Positions 35,501 to 47,900 of a DNA stretch of 64,000 nt are shown here, piece by piece; within the stretch, counting starts at the first letter, position 1; each line of letters begins with the position of its first letter. Under the pieces are notes generated by a model, which saw only the letters and a program-made list of their open reading frames with translations, was not told where the DNA came from and searched no databases. The DNA comes from Tubulanus polymorphus. Lineage: Eukaryota > Nemertea > Palaeonemertea > Tubulaniformes > Tubulanidae. The stretch covers positions 372,001 to 436,000 of the forward strand of contig NC_134031.1 of NCBI RefSeq assembly GCF_964204645.1. The letters run 5' to 3'. Position numbers and translations under genes: made by a program.

Positions 35501-38500
35501 ACCATGGACCCAAACGATTCGTTCCATGGACGAGGTAATCTTATTTCTCGGAATCATCAAGCTAAGACTGGGATATCTGGTTAACCTGTATCATCAGCAG
35601 AAACGTAGCTGTATATGTTAAATCATGAATAACGAACATGACAATTCTCCGGACGCGCACAAACAATTTATTAGTTTGATCGTCAGGCTATCAGCTCCAC
35701 TAGTACTGGTTATAACACGCCTGTGTCACATGAATTACTGAAGTTCTCTGTTAGTTCTTGTTGTAGAAATCTGATTCGCGCAACCTCATCCCACACTCAC
35801 CCGACACCCACCTCACGCCCTCCCCACACTCACCCGACACCCTCCCCACACTCACTTCACGCCCTCCCCACACTCACCCGACACCCACCTCACGCCCTCC
35901 CCACACTCACCCCACACTCACCTCACACCCTCCCCACACCCAAACGGCATTCTTTTATCTCTTCTCTTACACATCAAAAACGTTATTAAAACTCTTTTTG
36001 ATCATGGTTTATTTTTATCTACACTGAACTATCTAATCTACAGATAATACGGATGATTTGGTTGGTCAGATCTGGTTACACAGTCACGCCTCATGATTGA
36101 CTAATTTTCCTTTGTTCCAAACCTTTCATGTAGAATATCAAACAAAAATAGGTTTGAGTCAAACTTAAGAATAATGATGAAAATCCAGGCACCCAGTTGC
36201 CAAGTCATGACTTAAGGCTGAACCTAAGTAATTAGTTAGATTAGCGGTCGGACTAGGATTGTTTTGGTCAAGATCTAAGGACTATAGCAACAAATTCGGA
36301 TCGACAATAATAAACACGGTCCGTTATAATTTTATGTCAAACTGTGGTTTGGGTGACTGGCGGCTATTTTAAAATTCTTCATTTTCGAACGTGCAGGAAA
36401 CCGTTCCTTTCTAATGCCATTATTCACTAAACGCGAACATTTATCAGAGAACAAATCTTACTCAATCAAACTCAAATTCAATGGAAATTCTTTTTAACGC
36501 CGCCGAATTCTTTATAACGCCATATTTTTTTTCAGCGGTCCTATGACGTCATAACGCCGGGCTTTTATCATCATACGTATAATTCTTATGTTATGTTTAT
36601 AGCGGCAACTCCTCATCTAATAACCCGGTACACATCTAATATTCATGTCTGATTCTGTCTTTTTCTACATCGTTTATTTTATTTATGGTCCGTTAATGAC
36701 TACATATACCAAACCTCACTAGCCAGAGGCGACTTTGATGTCGTCGTAAGTCGCAGCAGTAGAGATTTAATTATGATTTGCGTTGATCGTTTATAACCGT
36801 CAAACACAGAGGAACGCGAGACTGCGCCGGTTCGTGTTGTCTCTGCTGTAAACAGTCAGCTAGCTGTACACAGCGCGTATTATCATTTACTGGAAAGATT
36901 AGAATTCTTCTTGCTGCAGAAAATCTTCAATCGCTAGAATTCTAGAAGAGAATTCAGACTAAATTGAAACAGCATCTCTCGAAATCAGATTTTAGACATC
37001 ATGCGTAGCTTTTGATGTTTTCAGACAACAGATTTTAGACTGCAGTTTTCAGACAACAGATCTTAGACTAGTTTTCAGACAACAGATTTTATACGTTCAG
37101 ACAACAGCTCTTAGACTGTAGTTTTCAGACAACGGATAAGAGTCTTCAGACAATTATATTCAAGGGTTTTAATGTCTAAAAGGAATTTCCAGATGGCGAT
37201 TCGCTTTCGACCTCAATGAATTACACTGTGAGACTTGTTTTTTAGATGTTTCTCTGAAGCAGTTTCTTCTACTTTAAAGCGATGCATTGTGGGAATACGT
37301 AGATAAGTATTTGCATGTTTTTTGAATATCTCCAGGGATTTTATTGCTGTTACTAGCCATACTTCGGCTTGTTCTCGCAGACATCGTTAACAAAAACAGA
37401 ACTTCCTTAAAAAACACGATTTGCGTAAGAAATTATAGATGGTGGAATCTGAGAGTTTGCGGCTCGGGTTTCACGGATAGAGAGATGGCTTTAAAGTATC
37501 AGTTTCGTGTTTCTAACAAACAAAAATCGTATTCTTTTCTGGCAACTTTCAACTCGCGTTTATTCCTGTTCCCTATACAATCATCGACTTCCCATTCATG
37601 GCTCACTCCCCACTCTCTCCCTCTCTCTCCCTCTCTCTCCCTCTCTCTCCCACTCTCTCCCTCTCTCTCCCACTCTATCCCTCTCTCCCACTCTCTCCCA
37701 CTCTCTCCCACTCTATCCCTCCCTCTCCCACTCTCTCCCACTCTCTCCCACTCTATCCCACTCTCTCCCTCTCTCTCCCTCTCTCTCCCACTCTCTCCCT
37801 CTCTCTCCCACTCTATCCCTCTCACCCTCTCTCTCCCACTCTCTCCCTCTCTCTCCCTCTCTCTCCCACTCTCTCCCTCTCTCTCCCACTCTATCCCTCT
37901 CTCCCACTCTATCCCTCCCTCTCCCACTCTCTCCCACTCTCTCCCACTCTATCCCTCCCTCTCCCACTCTCTCCCACTCTATCCCACTCTCTCCCTCTCT
38001 CTCCCTCTCTCTCCCACTCTCTCCCTCTCTCTCCCACTCTATCCCTCTCACCCTCTCTCTCCCACTCTCTCCCTCTCTCACCCTCTCTCTCCCACTCTCT
38101 CCCTCTCTCTCCCTCTCTCTCCCACTCTCTCCCTCTCTCTCCCACTCTATCCCTCCCTCTCCCACTCTCTCCCACTCTCTCCCACTCTATCCCACTCTCT
38201 CCCTCTCTCTCCCACTCTCTCCCTCTCTCTCCCTCTCTCTCCCACTCTCTCCCACTCTATCCCTCTCTCCCACTCTATCCCTCTCTCCCACTCTATCCCT
38301 CCCTCTCCCACTCTCCCAACCTCCTCCTTTCTCCTCTCATCTCACTTGACCCTGTTTCTTTAATCTCCCTTTCAAACTCTCTCCCTGTTTCTACCTTTCT
38401 TACCCCTTCTCCTTCTCTGTCTCATCTACCCCCTTGCTCCTTTCATCCTCTCCCCCTCGCTCCTTTCATCCTCTCCCCCTTCTGCCTTTCTTATGGTCTT

Positions 38501-38621
38501 TCTCTCCCATTGTGTCTCCTTCTCCTTCTCCTCTCTTTCTCTCTCTCTCACTCCCTCTCTCTCACACTCTCACTCTCTCTCTTCTCTTGACTCGAGTATC
38601 TCTATCTCACCGATGCCTCTC

Positions 38622-38652
<31 letters not shown>

Positions 38653-41600
38653 CAGCGAGTAGTTGTCAGTGACAGGTCCCCTGTGTATAGTATAAACCTC
38701 TCAGACAGGAGTATAACACACGCTGCAGAAACAATCTTATTAATGCAATATGCATGAATATAATAAATCTAATTGAAGCGCTACTGCTCATCATGCCTGA
38801 TGCGCTGTGTCACACCGTATTACACCGTGGCACACCGTGTCACACTGAGGCCCACCGTAGCACACCGTGGCACACCGTCTCACACTGAGGCCCACCGTGG
38901 CACACCGTCATCCTGTGATCATCCCGATCTCAGCTCAGCCAGTGCCCGCCCGCCTGCCTGGCCGTCCGCCCGCCGGCCTGCTCTCAGCTCACGCCAGTGC
39001 TGCCCGCCCGCCCGCCTGCTCGCTATCAACTGTCAGATGCCTGGATGACTGAATATTTAATGCGAATGCTCTTTACACCTGACAACAGCAGCGGAAGCAG
39101 CAGCAGCAGCAGCAGCAGCTACCGCGGGCAAAAACAGTAAAATAGAAAACGAGAAAGACTGCTTGTTTATTCAACCATACACAGACACCTCACTCAACCG
39201 TGACTTCTAGATCCTTCTTAAATAAACATAGCTTCTTCCATAATCCTCTAATGACGTCATTAATTACCATGGTGACGACATCGTATTCACTATAACCATT
39301 ATAGAAATTTTGTTTTTTTGCTGCAAATCATTTTTGAACAATTCGATGACGTCATAACGGGATTTTCTGAGTTTAATCTTGGTGTTTATGAAACTGCGAC
39401 GTTGATACAAAAAATAACAACAATGCGGTTTGAAGTTTTTTTTCTTGAATTCTTGTTCAGGGGGTGGTTCCGGTTCCGGTTCCATATGGATGGCACGATT
39501 TTTAAAATCGGCTCCGTTACAGTTAACTTCCGGTAAAACCACTCTCACGTCTGGTGAACGCTTGGAGACGGTTGCTAAGCATTCGGGCGTTAAGTTTAAT
39601 TGTGTTTGGATGACGTAAAAATCGTCTGAAATGTTTTCCAGAGAGCAGTTAAGTGTTTTTGACGTTTGAAATGGATATTTCTTATTCACGACGACTGATT
39701 CTGTTACTGCGTAAATGAAAGACTTGTTTCATATAATCGGGAAACTCAACGGTATCTTTAAACAATTCGAGTTTTCATATCTGAAACCGACATCTATTTC
39801 ACTGTATCTTTTTACTTTTATGGTTTTTCACATGTAAAACAATGAGGACATTTAGAAATTTTTTGATTCTCGCTGAGACTTTATTTACAATTTCACCTGC
39901 CTCGACAGTTGTGACATCTTTACAGGGGAACTGACTCACAGTCGGTCCAGGGTCGAATATGAACTGACAGTTCATTCTTTGATAAATTCTCTCGATCGAA
40001 TTCTACCATAAACGTGACAATAATCTCCTGCATGAGATAAGACAAGAGTCTGCAGTTGCTTAAGAGTTAAAGTTGAAACAGTGGACAAAATGAAGCGACA
40101 AATTTAACCCAATTCGCCTGTTCTTTCCGCAATCCAACGTTTGAGCAACTCATGGACCTGGGCCCTGTTTCACAAAACAGTTGACTCTCAAATCGATTCA
40201 GAATTTAATGATATTTGTGTTACTTTGTGAAAATGACCCCCGGGGTGGTGAGTACAGTGAAACTGACCCCCGGGGTGGTGAGTACTTTGAAAATGACCCC
40301 CGGGGTGGTGAGTACTGTGATATTGGTATTATGTATAGGAACATTGACGGATTCATGTCGCGTGTTATTAGTGATGAGTCATTAATTACCAGATTAGTCT
40401 CTGCGTCTCTGATATCATCATTCACTTGTCTCTCGTCTGCTGCTCGTGCTGAATTCCGGTAACTCCCTGAATTCCGGAATAAATTCTTCTATCCGATATG
40501 TAACAACACACTGTGATCACAGTGATCACAGTCACAGTGATCACATTGTGATCACACCCCGACACAGAGACTCACTATACTACTGCATAATTACATCTAT
40601 TCAATCTCTACATTCCTTCCTCTCCCTCTCCTCTTACATTCCCTTTCCTCTTACATTCCCTTTCCTCTTCCATTCCCTCTCCTCTTCTCTATCCTCTCCT
40701 CTCCTCGATCACCTCTGTCAGATCCTATCTCATATGTCTACTCTCTCCCTCTGTTCTCCTCTCCGCTCTTTCTCTCCCTTTCCCCACCCCTCTATCCCTC
40801 ACCCCCTCAATAAATACTCCGAAGAGCTGTTCAATATCTGAATCACAGAATATTTCAGTCAAATGTGAAAACAATCACTAAAGTCATAAGTTCTTACATG
40901 CGCGCAATGAATGGAATATTCTGTAAGCGATAAGTTCTAGAAGTTTCTCAGTAAAAACTGTGTACGGTATTTTTCTGATGTAGTCTCAACGCTGCACTTA
41001 GTTTCAGTAGCAGCAGTAGCGGCAGTGCAGTAGTAACGGTAATTCATGAATATGAAATGAGATTCCATCAGTGAAGTATCGCCACCGAGAAATCCCTGGA
41101 TTTACTGACATCTGATTCCAAAAATATTGCCCGAATCTCCGCAGGGAATCAAAAACCGACGAGACTTTAATGAAATGGTTACAAGCAGAAACTCGAGCGA
41201 GGCGCAGAAATTAGGCTAATAGGGGTAGGCGAAAAAGTCGCAGCGACAAACGCCATGCTAGTTACTCGAGGAATAAATCCAAATCGGATTATTATTTACA
41301 CCGGCTATATTCAATCTCTGCCTCTCCAATAACAACTAAATCCTGATGTTCTCGGGATCAGATTCCGCGCGCTGTTCGACCGGCCGGCCACGTTATATAT
41401 AGATTAATGATATTCCTTTAGAGTTGCAGATTATAACATGAAGTATTAATACTAAACTTAATATCAACGCAAAAATACATTGAAATTCAGAAAATTACGA
41501 ACAATATTTTTATCATCTACGTATTATCAAACTAGACTAATATTTATTTACAAGACGGACTCCTCCGCGGTTTAACAGTGGTATTTGTGAGGTAGAGGGA

Positions 41601-41911
41601 ATATTTTGGATCAGCAATGGCGCAGTTTTATTCGTGGAAATCATGAATGAAACCACCGACGCACTCTGAAGAGACAATGACACCTGTCTGACACCTGTCT
41701 ATCGGGAGGAGTGTTAGTACCGGTCAGTGCGACCCTGGATGGACCGACCCTGGGGGTTAAGATGTTGTAGTTTAGTAAGGATCAGCTCCGGTGGTGTTAC
41801 TGCTGGTGCTGATGCTGCTGGTGGTGCTGCTGCTGTTGCTGCTGCTGGTGCTGGTGCTGTTGCTGCTGCTGGTGGTGGTGGTGGTGGTGGCGGTGGTGGT
41901 GGTGGAGGTGG

Positions 41912-41973
<62 letters not shown>

Positions 41974-44900
41974 TTGTGTATCGGCAGCATTTTAGTAGTT
42001 CATGTTCCTCATTATTCATAGTTATATAATATTGACCAATCTCTTGACAGATGATATTATTGCGACTCGTGTTGATATGTGATCAGAATATGAGACTATA
42101 TTTTAATAATTCCGCTCTCCGCTAATGTCACACAGTCTGAGATACGTATCGGAGCTATTCTCTTTTTTACTGGTTATTATTGCCTCAAAGGCACGCATGC
42201 GCGATATGAAATCTTCGTTAAGTCTTAATTAGTTTTTGTGTTGACAATGTTTAATATCGGCGGCGTCGTCACGCATGCGCAGTCGACGGTGATTAACGAT
42301 TAAGTGAGACTTTATTAGAAATGATTCATTCTTATGAAATTATTGGTAATTTGGAAATAAACCGCTTTTCGCGCAAGTTATAAATAGTAACATCAGTAAA
42401 ATTACTTTAATACAGTTAGAACTGTCTGTGGGTTTCATTTGACTGTGGACCCAGTTCCACAGTTGTGTGGGTTTCATCTGACTCTGGACCCAGTTCTACA
42501 GTTGTGTCTACCTCCACGGTGGACTGACTGGTAGAATATCCCTGTAGTAGCGGTACTGTGCGCGTAGTACTGTAATGTGAGAGTCTCGTCTCTCGATCAG
42601 GTCTCTCTCTCTCTCTCTCTGTTGTCTGTTTACGCGCAGTAAAACATGTCGTTTTCACATCAACTTTGTTTCTTGACACGATTTTCCACTTTCTTCATTC
42701 AGTAGCAGGTGCCCGGAACAGGTGCTCGTTGTGAACATTCATCAGATTCAGAATTCATAAACGATAAAAAAAAACATCACCAGAACTGGGTCGAGGGTGT
42801 GTGTGTGAGGGGGGGGGGGTCGAGGGTGAGAGGGGCGGGAGTCGAGGGGGAGGAAGGGGAGCTTGTTCAATCTCCGCGTACGGATAAGAATATTATGATT
42901 CTGCATTTCTGTATGTCCAACTCACCCAACCGGGCTTTGTTTTTGTAACACTATTTCAATGTTAATGTGAAATGTAAATATCTATGATTTACATCATTTA
43001 GAATCTTTCTCTTTGGCCACAAAATTGATTAAGAATGAGTAATCTAGTTAATGTACCTCTATAGAATCATTCGGAAATTCATATTATTCCAGAATCAATT
43101 TAAGAGTTGTCGACCTGTGATAAGAGTAAAATTGTTGCTCTATCACCGAGGCTGTAATGATTTTAATGTGAAGGTCCCGGGTTCGAGTCAATGGGACCCT
43201 GTAATGATTTTAGTGTGGAGGTCCCGGGTTCGAGTCAATTGGACCCTGTAATGATTTTAATGTGGAGGTCCCGGGTTCGAGTCAATGGGACCCTGTAATG
43301 ATTTCAGTGTGGAGGTCCCGGGTTCGAGTTAATGGGACCTTAATTACGCCAATTTCTAATTAGTGACCTGTATAAAGGATACGGTGTATTATTTCTGTTG
43401 ATATATCAGGTTTGAATACAGGTGAATGAGAGCCTCTGTCAGTGTATAGTTTTTACCCGAGTTGAAAGGCGGCTGTGTTTTTTCTGAAGTATATGATCAA
43501 TATTCCTATTTGCCTTATAGCTATACTTCACTAGCAGAAGATTGATATTAACAGCCAATTCCACCCAGTCCGTTACAGCCGACCGCCTCTGACTCAGTAC
43601 ACCCCACCAGACGTCTTACAAAGCATCTATTTACTCATTCAATTATTACGTTCTACTTCATACAGAAATACCGTTAAACCCGATACAGATGATGTGATCT
43701 GTTTGAATTATAGTTTCATTATTTAGAATATTCTACAGCAAAAATAATGTAAGCTTGATATACATGTATATGATTTAATATTCTAACTGAATTCAGCAAC
43801 AGCAGCTGCAGCAGCGAAAAAGCAATACTGTTGCGAATTTATGAATTTGTAAATTCTATTTCTCTGGGAATTAGTAGAGGCGGGAGGGGGTGGGGTGGTC
43901 TGCTTATAGTACCGATTTACTAAATAATTCGACTATTTTATAACAATCAAATCCGGCAAACAGTAAAACTGTATATCTAGGAATATAAACTGGTTTTTAT
44001 GGTCGCTGTGGGGTTTTAAACTATATTTCTCATAGAGCAGCATCAGTATACGTCGACCCTAGAGTGAAATTAAAACAAACCTCTATAAACTAGGTTCGTT
44101 TAGTTCAGAACCATTTACGGACAGACTGAATTATTGCCTGTTTATATATCGACGTGTGTTACTGGATCTATTTGGTCCTATCCAACAGGTCCACACTAAC
44201 AAATGGATATCAGCTCCGACTTGTGAAGTCTATACGCCGGGTTCTCGTGGGTCCTCGTCCTCCAGGTCTATTCGGTCCGATCCAACAGGTCCACACTAAT
44301 TAGTGGATATCAGCTCCGACTTGTGAAGTCTATACGCCGGGTTCTCGTGGGCTACATTTCTATCCAGTGCTCATCATACATCTAACATTCTAATAACGTC
44401 TTCGTGTGATCTTAGATACGATTATGATAATTGGGTTTAAATAAGTTTAATAACAGACGTATTTAATTTGAGAATCGTGGCGATTTACGTAGGTGAATTT
44501 ACCCGATGGGATCTAGTGATTAGTATGCCGTGCTGTGATACTCTATAAGATGAAAGTGTCTATTATTGAAATTGGTTGCGTCTCGCGACTGGAGCGGTGC
44601 CTCTCTCGCCCCCTCTCTCGCCCTCTCTCACCCCCTCTCCCCCTCTCACCGTCTCATACATCTACAAACTACTAAAATGTCTATAACTTGAATATTTATG
44701 CGTTCGTCTGTTGAGAGTTCAGAGTCTGAAGCTTTCACTGATCTCTCTCATCGCCCGGTATAAAACCATTAACGCTGTGTTACAAATAACAATTCACTGG
44801 CTGTAATTGTGACGTAACAATCTCCATCCCTCCCCTTTCCTCCTGCAGTTACAATAACACCCCCCCCCCCTCCTCCACCCACTGTATAAATACGTGTCTC

Positions 44901-47900
44901 ATTTATATAACTACAACGACGTAGCCGGGAAATTTCCATTGTAATCTATTTCCTTCTCATCTCCTCTCTCCTCTCTCCTCGCTCCTCTCCCCCTCCTCTC
45001 TCCTTCTATATCTCTCCTCTCTCCTTTTTTCTCTCTACTCTCCTCTCTCCTCTCTCTCCTCTCCCCTCTCCTCTCTCTCTCTCCTCTCACCTCTCTCCTC
45101 TCCTCACTCCTCTCTCTTCTCTCTCTCCTCTCTCCTCTCTCCTCTCCCCTCTCTCTCCTCTCTCCTCTCTCCTCTCTCCTCTCTCCTCTCTCCTCTCTCC
45201 TCTCTCCTCTCTCCTCTCCCCTCTCCTCTCCTCTCCTCTCTCCTCTCTCCTCTCTCCATCTATCTCTCCCTCTATATCCCTCCTCTCTCCTCGCTCCTCT
45301 CCTCTCTCCTCTCTCCTTCTATATCTCTCCTCTCTCCTTTTTTCTCTCTACCCTCCTCTCTCCCGTCTCTCCTTTTAAAACATGCAGATGACTTCACAAA
45401 CTTGACTAATACAAATTTTCCGAATCGTTTTAGATATTTCTATGTAAATGAAGATGTTTTTTTTGCGTCGCTTTAGATTGGATCGTTCCCGGTATTCCAG
45501 TAATAATCTATACACGGATCTATTGAGAGTATCTTATGGAGATCTCTGAGATATTTGATGATTCGCGACCAACCGTTTCTCGCTACTTAGAGATAAAAAC
45601 GGAACTTCGCATCTATAAACTCATAATATTCGGATATATATTCGGATATATATTCGGATATATATTAACGGTTGCCGATAGATATGAATACAGTGTCGCA
45701 GTCAGATGAAATGTATATCGATGGATGAAATGATGTATGTTTTTGTCACGCAATCTGAACACGCAATATCTCATCCTCTGCACTTACATAGAGAGAGACT
45801 TCATCCTCGCCTGCCAGGGACAGTGTGTTAGTGTTTATCAGCACAAATTACTGAGCTCTGAACTTCCGAGCACCCACCTCCCCCTCCCCCACCTCCCCAG
45901 CGCGCGAGCCTTCAACAGATCATTCAAAAATGACGATGATTGATGAAATAACTGGTGCCTATGATATGTTCATTCTCGGTTTCACATTCATCTGTTCAAT
46001 TCATTTTGTCTCTTATGAATTATTTTCACGCTGTCAAAAAGGGCGGCGGATCTAGGACTTTTCAAACGGGCTGGAACTGGAAATTTGACTGGGCTACTTT
46101 TTGGTTATTGGCTTCAACCATCGGAGATGTGTGTGGGCCATCCCCAACAAACACTCTAAAATACGAAGTGAAGTTTTCCTGGCTTCTTGGGGCGCATGTA
46201 ATTTCTTTGAAAGGGTGCACCTTTAAGAGCGTGAACCGGTCCTAAATCCGTCTTTACTATCATCTTATCCTGAATACTGTTTTACACATCTTTCGTTACA
46301 GAACCAGTACCGGAACCGTCTGCGCCGGTGGCCTTGAACTTCCATTCGGCTAATGTGACGTACAGTAGTTTTAACGTGACGTGGAGGAGACCTCACAAAC
46401 ATTACGGAACCAGTGACGTCAAAGATTACATTCTCCATTACTATCTTACTAAAGATACCAACGATGGTAAAACTATCCAATATTTTAACTGAAACATTTT
46501 CTAGATACCGTATTTCAAAAAATTATCTAAACATCAAACAACATCAATTATATATATATATATCAGGTGTAATGTATGTATCAGGTATCAAGATTTAAAA
46601 CACATTTTTAATGAAACTGATAACTATTTTAGCTCAAGGGAATATTGTATTTTAAACTATTTGTAACGTTGAATATTTTTCTGTAAAGCGCTCCGAGTCA
46701 TTATGAGATTTTAGCGTTATATAAAAATAGATTTTATTATTATTATCATTATCTTTATCATGATAATTGTTATTACTATTATCATTATTATTATGGAATG
46801 GGTTTTTAGCTTCCTACAAAATATGAGATGAATTCTATTTCATATATGTTTTAACGGATGACGATTGTAATTTCACGTGTGTTGTTTGTTTACACAGATA
46901 CATTACATCACCGTGTTTTACTGGGAGCCAATGAAACGTGGTACGTGATCTCTGAAGTGAGATCGGGAACCAGCTATTCGGCACATCTCATCACCAGATT
47001 CGCGGCGAATTCGAGGAATCCATCGCTCACTTCTATCACTCGCAATATCGATGTTCTGACGAAAGGTTTTGGACCCGATCATCGTAAGTAACGAGAGTTG
47101 AATCGATATAGAAAATTGAAATTGAATAAATCTTGTATTCGATGATTATAACATATTTGATACGGATGTGTCTATAGACGATCAGGGCGATTTAGAAATA
47201 TCAATTTCAAGTTAAAAGTATCGTAAACATCCGTATGATAGATATCTGCTTCATTACATAGAGTAAACTCTACTTTAGAAGACAGCTTTTTTGGAAGATT
47301 TCACCGAGTTGAGAATCAGGGAACTCAATAGAATTTAAGGGAAATAGAAGGTCTTTTGATCTGTTGAGTGGTTTCCCGGAAAACAGTCCATTGTATGCTG
47401 AAGAAACCAATTTCTTAGAAACTTCAGAAATTTTCTTATCTAACCTGAAATAGAACGATAACCACACTCAAACGTGGTGAACGGATAATACGATAAAAAC
47501 CTACTATCTACAGATTAAAAGAATTTAAATACAAGAATTTATTTATTCAATCTAAAATATATAGAATACACGATGTTCTCACACCTGCCGATGATCTCTA
47601 GGGTGAGATCGAAACGTCGTGTATTCTATATATTTTAGATTGAATAAATAAATTCTTGTTTCTAAATTCTTTTAATTTGTAGATAGTGGGTTTTTATCTT
47701 ATCAACTTGAAATGTTTGTTTGTTTGTGTTTTGTAGCGTGTCCCTGTGACGCTCACGGGGCTGTGAATAAGTCACTATGCGACCAGGTAACCAGTCACTG
47801 TATGTGTAGAAGCGCTTACGAAGGAGCCCACTGCGAGAGATGCGTTACCGGGTTTTACCGCTTCAGAAATAAACCGTGTCAACCGTGTCCGTGTGATAGG

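Larger units (their letters stand above)
30032..46301. other. Intron 1 of the MEGF9-like gene (16.3 kb), repeat-rich
   Basis: Between the signal-peptide exon and the FN3 exon I find no convincing exon on the plus strand. Contents are listed separately: hAT-like elements, SINE copy B, four large pyrimidine arrays, a trinucleotide tract, T-arm repeats and a 100-bp duplication. The remainder (for example 35.0-35.7, 36.3-37.0, 40.9-41.7, 42.0-42.4 and 43.4-44.1 kb) is unremarkable A/T-rich sequence. Confidence 0.6.

Noticed and set aside
37344-38757. Several 90-340-residue Ser/Pro/Leu or Arg/Glu-rich proteins on both strands
   Set aside because: All derive from the CTCTCTCCCA satellite, which lacks stop codons in any frame.
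41714-42029. Poly-Ala, poly-Leu, poly-Ser and Pro-rich proteins
   Set aside because: Translations of the GCT/GGT microsatellite; no splice or start context.
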